A stretch of 64,000 bases of DNA from contig CAYXHM010000006.1 of NCBI GenBank assembly GCA_964464965.1, positions 124,001 through 188,000 on the forward strand, given 5' to 3'. The notes beneath the pieces are model-generated. The model saw only the letters and a list, made by a program, of their open reading frames with translations. It made no database searches and was not told the origin of the DNA. This document shows, in pieces, positions 10,501 through 19,455 of the stretch. Source of the DNA: UBA5543 sp964464965. Lineage in GTDB: Bacteria; Bacteroidota; Bacteroidia; Chitinophagales; Chitinophagaceae. The translations under genes and the position numbers were made by a program. Position 1 is the stretch's first letter. Every line of letters starts with the position of its first letter.

Positions 10501-13500
10501 TTTCTGTTTATTAACGATGAGGTAAAACAAAAGTATTACGAAAAGATGCAGTCATTATACCTGCTCAACAGGGCTCAAGTTTTGCAGCAGATGCTTGATA
10601 GTATGGATAATACGTGCATCTGCTCATTGCGCAGGATGACGTTAATAGAACCTGCCGTTTTTAAACGAGTATTTGACACTACAGGAGGGTTTGATAGCAG
10701 CCTTGGTGTCCCCGGATGGATCGATTCAGTTTTTGTGAAAATAAATGATCCTTCATTCAACATGGCCAACCTGACAATACCAGGCCAGCTAAATGATTCT
10801 ATAAGCAAAATATCGACAGCACTGGACACCGCCCGCGCGGATGCCATTATGCTTTCCCTGCAAAATTGTTCCTTGCTGCAGCCAAAACTCTTGGAGCTTA
10901 GGAACAAAATAATAGACGATATGCTTGCAGGATACCCAATGGAAAATCCTATATATATCCAGGGAGCCATTGTTAATGTAACAGGTTTAAAGCTATCTGA
11001 TCTATGCAATGGTTTTTTACCCAACCTTAAGGCATTCAATACCACTAACGACCTGGAATACAATTACGATTGCGAGCGCCCCGTATTTTATGAACATGTG
11101 AGAGAATTCCTGGGCCGTTCAGAAGTTCGTGATGCAATCAAAGAAGCTGTATTAACTGGTGGGACCAACCATGGTTTTTTTCTTGATCCGGCAAATACAT
11201 TTGAAAACAGGCTGGCTGCAACACTGTTGTGTGGTACCTCCGATTCAATCGTTATACAGGGTTTTATAGATACCATCCGCACATCAGGTTCTACTCATAT
11301 AGAGTACGTAAAACTGCAATTGAAGAAATATTCAGTTGGACCTGTGGCAGTAAGATACCTTTATCTCTACAACAAAATACCTTCGGAGCCACAATTGCAT
11401 GGTGATCCGTCTGCAACCTTAGAAGCGCTGAGTGTTAATTGTATCAACGACGACCTGGGAAAAACGCTTTCAGAAGGTTTATTAGCTAAACACACAGCAA
11501 TCGCAAGGTTTAGTTTTGATGATGGCGTCAATCCAACTACTGAGCAGGATTATTACCTGTGGAGCGAAGATATTTCGTTTATGGGATCATCAGAAGGAAA
11601 ACTGCCTATTAATTGCGTTACTTGCCTTGATGTGAAAAATGCCCTTAAAGATGGTTTCGATGCTAATTATGATACCGGAAATATAAACGTGTTTAACCAC
11701 CCGCTTATAAGAAAAACCCTTACCGGTTTTCTCAATTTTAAATTAAATGTAAATTATACTTATGAAGATTACCATAACCTGTTGAAGGCTTGTGCCATTT
11801 CCGACTCAATTATGTTCGACAGGTATTTTGCAGCCATGAAAATTGAATGTCCTTCTGAAACCGCAGCGGATACTTTCATTGCCCGCCTGTCCCGCTTCTC
11901 AGGCAGGGAAATGGTAGATTTCCGATACCAATATTTGACCGGGGGGGTAAATATTATCGGACTTAATTTTGACGTAGTACCTGAAGATTCGTTGCTGTAT
12001 TACAAGTACCAGGTTTCTTCGATCGCGACGGGAGCAGCCTGTACAACGACATATCTTCCCCAGGAGCCGTTAAAGGTATTTATAAAAGATGGATGTACGC
12101 CCACTCCGTCTATGGCAACTTATACAGGGTTCGGTACACCTTTATCCGTTTATTATTATCTGTCAAATAATAACCTGGCTTATGGAAAACTGTATACTTA
12201 CACTGCGGGCAGTTATGCCAGCCCCAAAGCCCAAGCCGATATGCTGGCAAATATGTATAATACGGTTGCGCAATGTTCGGAGTCTTTTGTGCTGGCCGAC
12301 GGTGAACTTTTGAGAAATGAGCAATACGGCTCTGCTCATTCCACTGAATACCTCAGCTATATATATAGCCTGGAGGGGTACCCCAGGTACGAGGTGAGGG
12401 ACTCAATAAGTACGGAAAACCTGCAACAACTCAGTAGTTTTGCGGGTAATGAGTTAAAATATGATGACCCTTATTGTACCAATTCCATCCGTGACCTTTA
12501 TGTTTACGATAAATCACAAAGCACTCATCCAGGTTCAGTATTGCTTACTACGATATTGAATGGAGTTAAAGGTATTTTAGGAACTAACAAATTGTTTTTG
12601 CCTGACGGCTCGCTTTCTGCCGGCACGGGAGCTACAAGGGTATTCCGGAAAGTGAACGGAGTTCATTGGTACCGTCATTTTGATAACAACAACAATCTTT
12701 ATAATGTGCATTTGCAGCCACCTGCGTACCCGGCATATAATCTAACTACGCTAAGGCTTGATTCCGTGGATATAGGCCCTGGAAACGATAGTATTTTCAG
12801 GTTTACCGCCTATCTGCATTATGATAGTGCTGCAGGTGAGGTTATTGCATGTAAAGGATATACTGATTTTACGTTGGGTTATGGCCAGCAACTTGCCAAT
12901 GTGGTTCTTTACAACAAGGCAGGGCTTGACTTCTGCCTGGATAGCATAGATTGCGAATACAGCCGTCTGCAAGATGCGATAACAACCGGAAAAGTGCGTT
13001 ATATACAGGCGTATAACGATACTGTAGAGAACATGACAGAGCAAATGTTCGCCCATCTTATGAATACGGTGAAGGATTCACTGTTTTTATGCGCTGCCAG
13101 CCAGAAGAACCTGATAACCCTGTATTATTATGACCTGAACGGCAATTTAAGAAAAACGGTGCCCCCGGCTGGTGTAAAAGCGACCTTACCACATGATAAG
13201 GTCACTGAGTACGAATATGATTCCCGGAACCTGGTGATCAAACAAAAGACACCGGATGCTGGTGAAACACGATTCTTTTACGATGCAGCCGGACGGCTTG
13301 TGTTCTCACAAAACAATAAGCAGAAGAAGGATGGCAAGTTCAGCTATACTTTGTATGATGGGCAGAGTCGCGCCACCGAAACAGGGGAAGTGGCTTTAAC
13401 CACCGCATGGGCAAACCCGCCCGTTTATGTCACAGGTGCCACTGATCCTTCTCTCTTCCCGATGGATACACTGATAAAATATGTGAGGACAAGGACCAGG

Positions 13501-16500
13501 TATGACGTTGTGGTTTCTACCTATGATACAGCGAGGGTTGACCTTGGCGCTATTTCAGGAGAGCATCTCAGTACACAGGAAAACCTTATTAACAGGGTGT
13601 CGTCTATAGCTTTTTATCCATCAAAAGCGCCTGACTATACAGGCCCATACACGGCAACACCTGAATTTGCAACAAACTACAGCTATGACCTGGTCGGCAA
13701 TGTAAAAACCGTGACTTATGATTGTATCGCGCTGAGTGCGGCACAACAGCGGTATAAGCGCGTGGATTATGATTATGACCAATTGAGCGGTAAAGTAAAT
13801 ATGATCAGCTACAACCGCAGTCGTGGAGACCAGTTTTACCAGAAATATGACTATGATGCCGATAACCGGATTATATCTGTAAAAACAAGTAACGACGGGA
13901 TCATCTGGAACCGAGATGCTACTTACAGGTATTATAAACATGGACCATTGGCAAATGCGCGTATTGGCAACCAGAAAATACAAAGCGTTGATTATGCTTA
14001 TACCATTCAGGGCTGGCTGAAGGCGATTAACGGGGACGTATTAAGATGGGACAAAGGCATGATGGGTGATAGCGGCATTGTTCCCAATTATGCACGTGAT
14101 GTAATAGCACATACCTTGAATTACTACAAGGGGGATTACCAGGCCATCAATTCAGCAGCAATGGTGGCCAACTTTGCTGAGCCTGACAAGAGCCTGTACA
14201 ATGGCAATATAACCCGGACCAATACTGCCATTATGGGCCTGGGCAACCAGCGCGGAACTTACAATTATGACTTGGTACACAGGCTTACCGGCGCTACATA
14301 CGAAACAGTTAATGAAAGCAACCTGACCGTTAACAGTCCCTCCAACCTGTATAAGAACAGCTATGTGTATGATTATGATGGCAACCTGAAAAAATTGGTG
14401 CGGTACGATGGCAATGCTGTTAAAATTGACAGTATGATTTACAACTACCGCAGTAATTCGAGCAACAGGCTCGTGAACGTTCGTGACCAGGTCGCTACTA
14501 CAGGTGGTGAAGATTTCCAGCCTAATCAAATTTGGGAAAACTATGTTTACGATACAATCGGTAATCTTGCACAGGATGTTCAGGCGAACTTAAAAATGGA
14601 CTGGAATTTATATGGCAAGCTACGGACGGTGGAACATACTACTAGCAGCCCGCTGGAAAAGGTGTCTTACTACTATGATGGCCTGGGCAACCGCGTACGC
14701 AAGGTAAATAGTAAGAGTATAATTGGTATCGGCGATAAGTTTGAAGGTGATTATTATGTGCGTGATGCTGCCGGCAACATCCTGGCTACATACAGGGTAA
14801 ACAGCACCTATTCCAAAATCAAATTGATAGGTGCCTCAAACCTTGGCTTGGGCAGCTCGCCTGCTTTCCCGACCTTTGTAAATCAGCGTGTCGCATCGAT
14901 AGGTGATTACCTTGTATCCTTCAGCAGCCGTGCCATTAATGATATGCCTGCGTGGGTGGCTACACAAACGGACAAACCAATAAGCTTTTACCTGGAGAAT
15001 GGTGGTGGCCTGTACAGCGAAATAATGGTAAGTTCTTTATCCCCTGACTATATGAACGACATCCAGCAATACAGTATAGACAATAGTGGAATGGAATTAT
15101 TCTCCACAGCGTTCGTGAATAACCAGGGTACATGGCATCCTCTTATAGACCAGGTATTGATGCAGAATACAGAAGGCCGGCGTATGTTCAGGCATTTTGA
15201 TGAGTTTATGCCGCAGGCAATGCTGGATGAGATGTGGAGTAACCTGGGTGTAGGATCCACCCGTACTTCAGGCGCGCATGGCCCTAACGGGAATTTGTTG
15301 TATACCTGGATGCTAATGAACAACAAACAGCCTGAAGTAGGTATGGCTATGATAGACCTCATAACTTATAACGTGGATAACGATGGGGCTATTGAAACTA
15401 AAAACTTTGTCAGCGCCATGATGCATGATGATATTATTTATGAATCGGAAAACCTACGTAGCATACTACCCGCACCCACAACCCAGTTTGAAAACCTGAC
15501 CAGGGAAATGTTATACAGTGGAGGCAATATGAGCGATATAGTAGGATTCTTCGACCAGTGGGGTACACTTGCTACAGACTGGCTGACGACCAATACCACT
15601 GAAAACTTCCGTATGGAAACAGTATATGCTTCAGATGCAGACAATGTGCTGGCCGACTGGCTGGGCAATGTGGGGGATGTAACGGTTTTGGATGAGGTAA
15701 TAGCCGATCTGGATGGAATTAGCGGCATTGGATATCTTAACGAACGGCAGGCACAACAATGGGTGGATCTATTTGGGCCCGTGAATATGGAATCGATATA
15801 TGTAGATGCAGTGATAACAGATACAACTGAATTGGCAGAGCACCATATATATGGCAGTAGCAGGCTGGGCGTACAACAGTACGATACCGGTAGCATGAGG
15901 CAGGTGTACAATATAACCGGTGGCACACTGGCAAGCAAACTGAGCGATCCGGTTGTATGGTACAGTCACACTTATGCCGACCTGATAAAGAAAGACCAGA
16001 AAACCCCTTATGGACAACAGTTTGATGAAGCTAACGATACTATGCGTGTGAGCCGTAAATTGGGCAACCGTCATTATGAAATGACAGACCATTTGGGCAA
16101 TGTGCTGGCTACAGTTCTGGACAGGAAGTTTGGAGTTGATACCGGTAATGGCGCTGTTAAATATGCATGGTACCACCCTGAAATATCATCCAGCCAGGAT
16201 TATTATCCCTTCGGTATGCGTATGACGCATAGACATAATGAAGTGAATGACACGGTTTACCGCTTCGGTTATAATGGTAAGGAAAAAGACAACGAGCGTT
16301 ATGGTGCATTTAAAAACTATGATTTCGGTGCAAGAATTTATAATCCTCTAATTGGAAGATGGGCTAGTATAGATCCACTGGCAAAAGAATATACGGGTAT
16401 TTCCCCTTATGTCTTCTCTTTAAATTCGCCGATCGGATTAAAAGACGCTGATGGAAATGTTGTTGTCGATAGACTGGGTAATCCTGTCACAGTTCAATAT

Positions 16501-17079
16501 TCACAAGATGCCTCTGGTGCTTATTCTGCAACCTATACATTTGCGCCAAATACTAGTGAAAAGGTTAAAGAGATGTTTAACAATAATGCTGGCAAGGTTA
16601 TTAATACTTTGATTCAAGTTCAAACAGGAAGAGAACAGGTAGATAAGATTATTAATTCACCAGATAAAATTCATACTAGCTTAGTCCCAGCGAAGGGGAA
16701 CAAACCGCGCTATACAAAAGGAGGATTAGTTCTTGGACAAACACATGTGACCTATTTTGGCCCCTCTCAAGAACCAGGTATTCAAGTGACTATTTTGGAG
16801 GCCTCGATAGAACAAGCCATAACGGATCATCTAGATCCAGCTATTATTGCAGATCCTAATTCACCTGCTGCTGAAATGATTAATAACAATTTGACTAGGG
16901 AACAGCGAGCTGCGGCTGTTAGCGGCCATGAATATGAACATGCTACAAATCCCGTCGATGTAGAATCTTTAAAGCGTGGGCAGTCATTTTCTAAGACTGA
17001 TCCTCGACACAAGGTGTCTTATGAAAAAGGTACCAAGATATCGAATGAATTTGGGCAAAAAAATAAAAAAACGAAATAG
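7567..17079 (+). CDS. Giant exported Rhs polymorphic toxin with HExxH metallopeptidase-like tip
   Basis: A 3170-aa protein with signal peptide FLLITLSVLYAQLSFSQ. Residues about 30-1840 are non-repeat and Asp/Tyr/Cys rich. From about 1850 there are YD-type strands (YEYDSRNLVIKQKTPD, YDYDADNRIISVKT). The Rhs core (YRFGYNGKEKDNERYG, ARIYNPLIGRWASIDPLA) lies at about 2898-2940 and ends at the junction GLKDADG. The last 215 or so residues are a different, AT-richer tip holding HEYEH at 3121-3125, a HExxH zinc-peptidase motif. The tip is thus probably a zincin toxin; its third ligand is not assigned. About 340 residues (roughly 2412-2752) are inserted between two YD strands that are usually close together. 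The cognate immunity gene is probably the one that starts two bases after the stop codon. Confidence 0.88.
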   Translation: MFKKFLLITLSVLYAQLSFSQGYDFLPVVKSNPTYSTYMAGLLTPPYNDTLPLTKGSSYDRLVANPASTGMTIKSIQDYIILGINHDTDLIVPAYKYAVTLKILKYSYTTGTIVSSPSIVMNIAYDPDSLATYNDLNVYKFGDIHAFRVVVTDIKDITGTPTTVPRAQLAKNFFIETAISTQRYNDSTINIYPVSSVVGNNLHVSWTTSRTTVSGTCPSATGNEIQPVEFDLEWCYIDDYKYNLSTGAESHPFETASDISFDFRRNATRVRLQENQFDIPLIYERGAIVYRLRAVRPNNSTKNYRDIFYQNWTLPDVGSADADDDCKVYVINNAHTGDSLNWQYSINFAEQGKYKHVINYFDGSLKNRQTQTKINTDNSYIIAVDKVYDFEGNKSLETLPVPVLQSDLGYRPDIARSSATNAQYAATDFDDFSCDGPDSFSILSSSSKARFYYSADNSDKNGYQKFVPDAKGFPLMQSIYSPDKKLLWQSGAGLDHQLWTKHGTRYEYTRANQAELNLLFGNEAGLFQYYPKTITTDPNGQSSFAITNFAGQTVATGLIGMPDTSKMPLGPIQTDDTGSAFCFDILGNGAQDRLSDGYGINTNFYVEKTTYHKLQYRIKQPGFQTRCGTYLWAKGYYEYSSTDECGREVIPKVTGILGYDTSNGISETYFNSPESSEFLTQGKYYVQKKLTFKKSEINNRVKLFVKANEPGCFYDEKWYVRNTVDSTEFPCITGPSVGPCELRKQQMMRDLWPDGKYGQYEKTSNGAFQYDTVFCVDGSMHIHPPMYRYIRDNNGNVIDTLPANPNSIFSTTYFTGFPCLAENAPQQALRYQNCPILPDTIIKNGRAYYELHNLPIDTFIYIFNDEIAEALLPLHPEYCKLALCDDGSYIADLESRQTFKQAEIAKKFNMDSIIHNDPIYLKAIPGDRPSVKHKLSHFKTLQDTRIDTLAFEQAYCAAGNVQEATHCLKYMYQSQLTNFLFINDEVKQKYYEKMQSLYLLNRAQVLQQMLDSMDNTCICSLRRMTLIEPAVFKRVFDTTGGFDSSLGVPGWIDSVFVKINDPSFNMANLTIPGQLNDSISKISTALDTARADAIMLSLQNCSLLQPKLLELRNKIIDDMLAGYPMENPIYIQGAIVNVTGLKLSDLCNGFLPNLKAFNTTNDLEYNYDCERPVFYEHVREFLGRSEVRDAIKEAVLTGGTNHGFFLDPANTFENRLAATLLCGTSDSIVIQGFIDTIRTSGSTHIEYVKLQLKKYSVGPVAVRYLYLYNKIPSEPQLHGDPSATLEALSVNCINDDLGKTLSEGLLAKHTAIARFSFDDGVNPTTEQDYYLWSEDISFMGSSEGKLPINCVTCLDVKNALKDGFDANYDTGNINVFNHPLIRKTLTGFLNFKLNVNYTYEDYHNLLKACAISDSIMFDRYFAAMKIECPSETAADTFIARLSRFSGREMVDFRYQYLTGGVNIIGLNFDVVPEDSLLYYKYQVSSIATGAACTTTYLPQEPLKVFIKDGCTPTPSMATYTGFGTPLSVYYYLSNNNLAYGKLYTYTAGSYASPKAQADMLANMYNTVAQCSESFVLADGELLRNEQYGSAHSTEYLSYIYSLEGYPRYEVRDSISTENLQQLSSFAGNELKYDDPYCTNSIRDLYVYDKSQSTHPGSVLLTTILNGVKGILGTNKLFLPDGSLSAGTGATRVFRKVNGVHWYRHFDNNNNLYNVHLQPPAYPAYNLTTLRLDSVDIGPGNDSIFRFTAYLHYDSAAGEVIACKGYTDFTLGYGQQLANVVLYNKAGLDFCLDSIDCEYSRLQDAITTGKVRYIQAYNDTVENMTEQMFAHLMNTVKDSLFLCAASQKNLITLYYYDLNGNLRKTVPPAGVKATLPHDKVTEYEYDSRNLVIKQKTPDAGETRFFYDAAGRLVFSQNNKQKKDGKFSYTLYDGQSRATETGEVALTTAWANPPVYVTGATDPSLFPMDTLIKYVRTRTRYDVVVSTYDTARVDLGAISGEHLSTQENLINRVSSIAFYPSKAPDYTGPYTATPEFATNYSYDLVGNVKTVTYDCIALSAAQQRYKRVDYDYDQLSGKVNMISYNRSRGDQFYQKYDYDADNRIISVKTSNDGIIWNRDATYRYYKHGPLANARIGNQKIQSVDYAYTIQGWLKAINGDVLRWDKGMMGDSGIVPNYARDVIAHTLNYYKGDYQAINSAAMVANFAEPDKSLYNGNITRTNTAIMGLGNQRGTYNYDLVHRLTGATYETVNESNLTVNSPSNLYKNSYVYDYDGNLKKLVRYDGNAVKIDSMIYNYRSNSSNRLVNVRDQVATTGGEDFQPNQIWENYVYDTIGNLAQDVQANLKMDWNLYGKLRTVEHTTSSPLEKVSYYYDGLGNRVRKVNSKSIIGIGDKFEGDYYVRDAAGNILATYRVNSTYSKIKLIGASNLGLGSSPAFPTFVNQRVASIGDYLVSFSSRAINDMPAWVATQTDKPISFYLENGGGLYSEIMVSSLSPDYMNDIQQYSIDNSGMELFSTAFVNNQGTWHPLIDQVLMQNTEGRRMFRHFDEFMPQAMLDEMWSNLGVGSTRTSGAHGPNGNLLYTWMLMNNKQPEVGMAMIDLITYNVDNDGAIETKNFVSAMMHDDIIYESENLRSILPAPTTQFENLTREMLYSGGNMSDIVGFFDQWGTLATDWLTTNTTENFRMETVYASDADNVLADWLGNVGDVTVLDEVIADLDGISGIGYLNERQAQQWVDLFGPVNMESIYVDAVITDTTELAEHHIYGSSRLGVQQYDTGSMRQVYNITGGTLASKLSDPVVWYSHTYADLIKKDQKTPYGQQFDEANDTMRVSRKLGNRHYEMTDHLGNVLATVLDRKFGVDTGNGAVKYAWYHPEISSSQDYYPFGMRMTHRHNEVNDTVYRFGYNGKEKDNERYGAFKNYDFGARIYNPLIGRWASIDPLAKEYTGISPYVFSLNSPIGLKDADGNVVVDRLGNPVTVQYSQDASGAYSATYTFAPNTSEKVKEMFNNNAGKVINTLIQVQTGREQVDKIINSPDKIHTSLVPAKGNKPRYTKGGLVLGQTHVTYFGPSQEPGIQVTILEASIEQAITDHLDPAIIADPNSPAAEMINNNLTREQRAAAVSGHEYEHATNPVDVESLKRGQSFSKTDPRHKVSYEKGTKISNEFGQKNKKTK

Positions 17080-17080
17080 T

Positions 17081-17611
17081 ATGAAACGTGTAATATTTCT
17101 TTTAACAGTATTATTGCTAAATGTGACCTATGCTGCTGCTCAGAAAAAAGACGCAATAGATTTTACTCAAAATAATATCATCGTTAAGGAGGACACAATA
17201 CTTTTGAATAAGCTGAAAGGTTATTTGCTAAATCATCCTTCAGTTTTTACCAAAGACAGCAGCGGCAATTTTGTAAATTTCACAAAAGAGGAGCTTATTG
17301 AAATGTATAAGGAGCGTTTAGTTTATTCAGCTAACTTAAGGTTCGATACTATTTCTCCAGACAAATCTGTTGTGGGTATTTATCGATTCGGATTTTCTGG
17401 ATTCAATGAAAGGCCGTGGTTGTATTTTAAGTATAAAAATAAAATAGAATTCATTGATTTGAACCAAGAGGAATTAAGGATCAATAAGGTTTTGAAGCGC
17501 ATTAGAAAATTTTATGGAAAATATCCATTTACTGAAATTGAAAAAGTCAGAATGCTTAAAGGTACGGTTGAAGCAATTCATCAGAATGTATACGAAGATT
17601 TTAGTTGGTAA
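17081..17611 (+). CDS. Exported candidate immunity protein for the main Rhs tip
   Basis: The ATG at 17081 is chosen because it starts a clean signal peptide (VIFLLTVLLLNVTYAAAQ); an in-frame upstream start at 16976 lies inside the Rhs tip in another frame and is rejected. The product has 176 aa, about 158 when mature, with no recognised domain. It lies one base after the stop of the Rhs toxin, the standard place for a cognate immunity gene. If that role is right, its export means the toxin is neutralised in the periplasm or at the cell surface. The 3' end overlaps the upstream edge of the orphan core. Confidence 0.6.
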   Translation: MKRVIFLLTVLLLNVTYAAAQKKDAIDFTQNNIIVKEDTILLNKLKGYLLNHPSVFTKDSSGNFVNFTKEELIEMYKERLVYSANLRFDTISPDKSVVGIYRFGFSGFNERPWLYFKYKNKIEFIDLNQEELRINKVLKRIRKFYGKYPFTEIEKVRMLKGTVEAIHQNVYEDFSW

Positions 17612-18420
17612 CACAGGATTTTAGAGTTAGCGTTACAGTATACCGCTTCGGGTTTAACGGAATGGAGAAAGATAATGAGCGATATGGGGCATTTAAAAAT
17701 TATGACTTCGGTGCAAGAATTTATGATCCTATGATTGCCAGATGGGCTAGTATAGATCCATTGGCGAAAAAGTATCCATTTACAAGCCCATATAACTTTG
17801 CTTTAAATAGTCCCATTCAAGCGAAAGATCCCGATGGTAAAGAAGTATGGATTGTTCATAGAAGTAATGATAAAAATAATTCTGTGGTGTCGGTTGCTAA
17901 GTATAGCAATGGGAAATTGTATTTTCTATCCGGAGACAGAAAGGATCCGTATGTTTTAAAGGTCGCTCAAGACATAAGCCAAAATGTGAATACAGGAGAT
18001 AATGTAGTTAAAGGGGTATTGCAAGCCTTAGAGTCCAACAAGGAAAATATTCACGTAATCACTAACTATGATCACGGTTCATACAGTTCAGGGAATAGTA
18101 CTCGTCCATTTAGTGCCCGCTATGATGATTATAATCATGATGGTAGCGCAGATTTTGATGGAACTGTTATCCAGTATGATCCCGATAGTAAGACTTCTTC
18201 AGGTGGAGATGCACGAAAGCCAAGGGTAGGGCTGGGTCATGAGCAAAAGCATGCTTATAATATGCAAGAAGGTAAGGTTGTCGAAGGTAAAACCGAGAAT
18301 GGTATAAGTTTAGAGGAGGTAGATGCTGTTAATTTTGAGAATAGGATTAGAAAAACTACAGGTGATAAGCCTCGTACAACTTATGGAGATAAAAAAATTC
18401 CAACAAAAAATATTAAATAA
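17605..18420 (+). pseudogene. Orphan Rhs core with M91-like HEQKH metallopeptidase tip
   Basis: A 271-codon open frame that lacks a proper start: the first codon is TTG inside the previous gene and the first ATG (17662) is inside the Rhs core. Residues 13-55 repeat the core of the giant Rhs gene (YRFGFNGMEKDNERYG, WASIDPLA) and end at the DPDG junction. The tip of about 200 aa contains VGLGHEQKHAYN with H212-E-Q-K-H and a downstream SLEEVDAVNFENRIR block. This layout matches bacterial M91/NleD-like effector peptidases, in which a glutamate helix follows HExxH. Such headless tips are normally silent cassettes that can recombine onto the full-length gene through the shared core. The frame is intact, so it is probably a stored toxin rather than decayed junk. 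Confidence 0.72.
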
Positions 18421-18421
18421 T

Positions 18422-18991
18422 ATGAAGTTTAAGGTAGCAATAATAAGTCTTCTTTCATCATTCATTTCATGTAATGAGGCCTCTGATGATAGTAATAGCC
18501 AAACGAATAAAGAGCTTAGTTATGAAGAGAGAATAGCATCAGATTTTTCTACAGGTAGTCTCTTTATGGCGATAAGCGTTTTAGATACTCAGTCGGGTAA
18601 GAGCAATGAAGTTGTAATTGAAAATAACTACCTATATGAATTGTTGAAACAAAAATTTTCCACTTCTGAGAGATATACAGATTACATGATCAATCTGTTA
18701 ATGCAAAATGATACATTGTTGGTTGATTCTCAATTGTTTCATGCTTTACGTCATTCAATGGTAAAGATTGAGGATACATCGTTAGAAAAGATGACGCAGA
18801 TGAAAAAAAGTGAATTTTTATTATCCTTTTTTGTAAAAAGTGAAGAAGACTTTGTAAAGTGTTTTGGTAACAATGATTCACTAAAAAATCAGGTGATATA
18901 TACAGTAATAAATAAATGGTCCATTCTTGTCGCTACAGATGATGAAAGTGGTTGTACTGTGATTAATTCAAAACTAAATAACCTTGAATAA
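18422..18991 (+). CDS. Lipoprotein, candidate immunity protein for the M91-like tip
   Basis: The ATG at 18422, one base after the orphan tip stops, starts a lipoprotein signal (VAIISLLSSFISC, lipobox FISC), giving 189 aa. An earlier in-frame start would lie within the toxin frame and remove the signal, so it is rejected. No domain is recognised; the mature part is acidic and helical in character. Position directly behind an orphan toxin tip makes it the likely immunity partner. As with the other partners here, it should sit outside the cytoplasm. Base composition is AT-rich like the tip, which fits joint transfer of the pair. Confidence 0.55.
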   Translation: MKFKVAIISLLSSFISCNEASDDSNSQTNKELSYEERIASDFSTGSLFMAISVLDTQSGKSNEVVIENNYLYELLKQKFSTSERYTDYMINLLMQNDTLLVDSQLFHALRHSMVKIEDTSLEKMTQMKKSEFLLSFFVKSEEDFVKCFGNNDSLKNQVIYTVINKWSILVATDDESGCTVINSKLNNLE

Positions 18992-19022
18992 TAAAGTTCA
19001 CAGTATATCTCAATTGGTCTTT

Positions 19023-19163
19023 TGTGTCTTTTTAATACATATTGGATTAAAAGACGTTGGTGGAAAATTTGTCATTGATTAAACGGTAACTCCCGTTGCA
19101 GGATCTCTAAAACGTGGGGAGTCATTTTCTAAAACTGGTCCTCGACACAAGGTGTCTTATTAA
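19023..19163 (+). pseudogene. Internally deleted ghost of the main Rhs tip
   Basis: The stretch at about 19034-19085 (ggattaaaagacg and following) matches the core-tip junction of the giant Rhs gene at about 16436-16490. The stretch at about 19100-19160 (agtcattttct, ctcgacacaaggtgtcttat) matches the end of its tip at about 16967-17024. The roughly 470 bases between, including the HEYEH codons, are missing, and stop codons interrupt the frame. It is therefore a dead, internally deleted copy of the tip now fixed to the giant gene, and shows that the tip has been duplicated or replaced here before. Confidence 0.65.
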
Positions 19164-19455
19164 TGAAAATGAGCTTAATCGTTCAGGACGAGGCGAGTTA
19201 ATTAATGTTGATGATATAAGTGCAGCTTTTGGTGTCGCAGGTACTGCAAGTGGTGCTGAAACACCAGAAAATGTATTGCAGGCTATAAAATATATGCGTG
19301 ATGGTGTGTTAGGAGCAAATGATGCTCAAGGGATAGCACCAATTGATATAACATCAAAAGAAAAGGATTCTTGCACTACGTGCAATAAAGTTGGAACTAA
19401 AACACAAATGAAAAATGACAACTACCATACCAAGCTTGTACCAGCTAAGAAGTAG
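19164..19455 (+). pseudogene. Headless C-terminal tail of an unknown Rhs tip
   Basis: An open frame of about 97 codons follows the ghost copy without its own start or ribosome-binding site; the only starts available are inside the ghost in a different frame. The encoded tail contains SCTTCNKVGTKTQ and ends HTKLVPAKK. The CxxC and the place directly before a lipoprotein immunity-like gene suggest that it is the remaining end of a former toxin tip. No family is recognised. It overlaps the following lipoprotein gene by 41 bases. Confidence 0.4.

Noticed and set aside
10575..11063. Long minus-strand open frame opposite the giant Rhs gene, and similar ones elsewhere in it
   Set aside because: The plus-strand Rhs frame is continuous and has family motifs; the minus frames have no domain, no start context and arise from codon bias.
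15438..15938. 166-codon minus-strand frame opposite the Rhs insert
   Set aside because: The insert reads in frame with the flanking YD strands on the plus strand, so the antisense frame is a shadow.
16976..17080. Upstream in-frame extension of the exported candidate immunity gene
   Set aside because: It lies inside the Rhs tip in another frame and would bury a clean signal peptide that begins at 17081.
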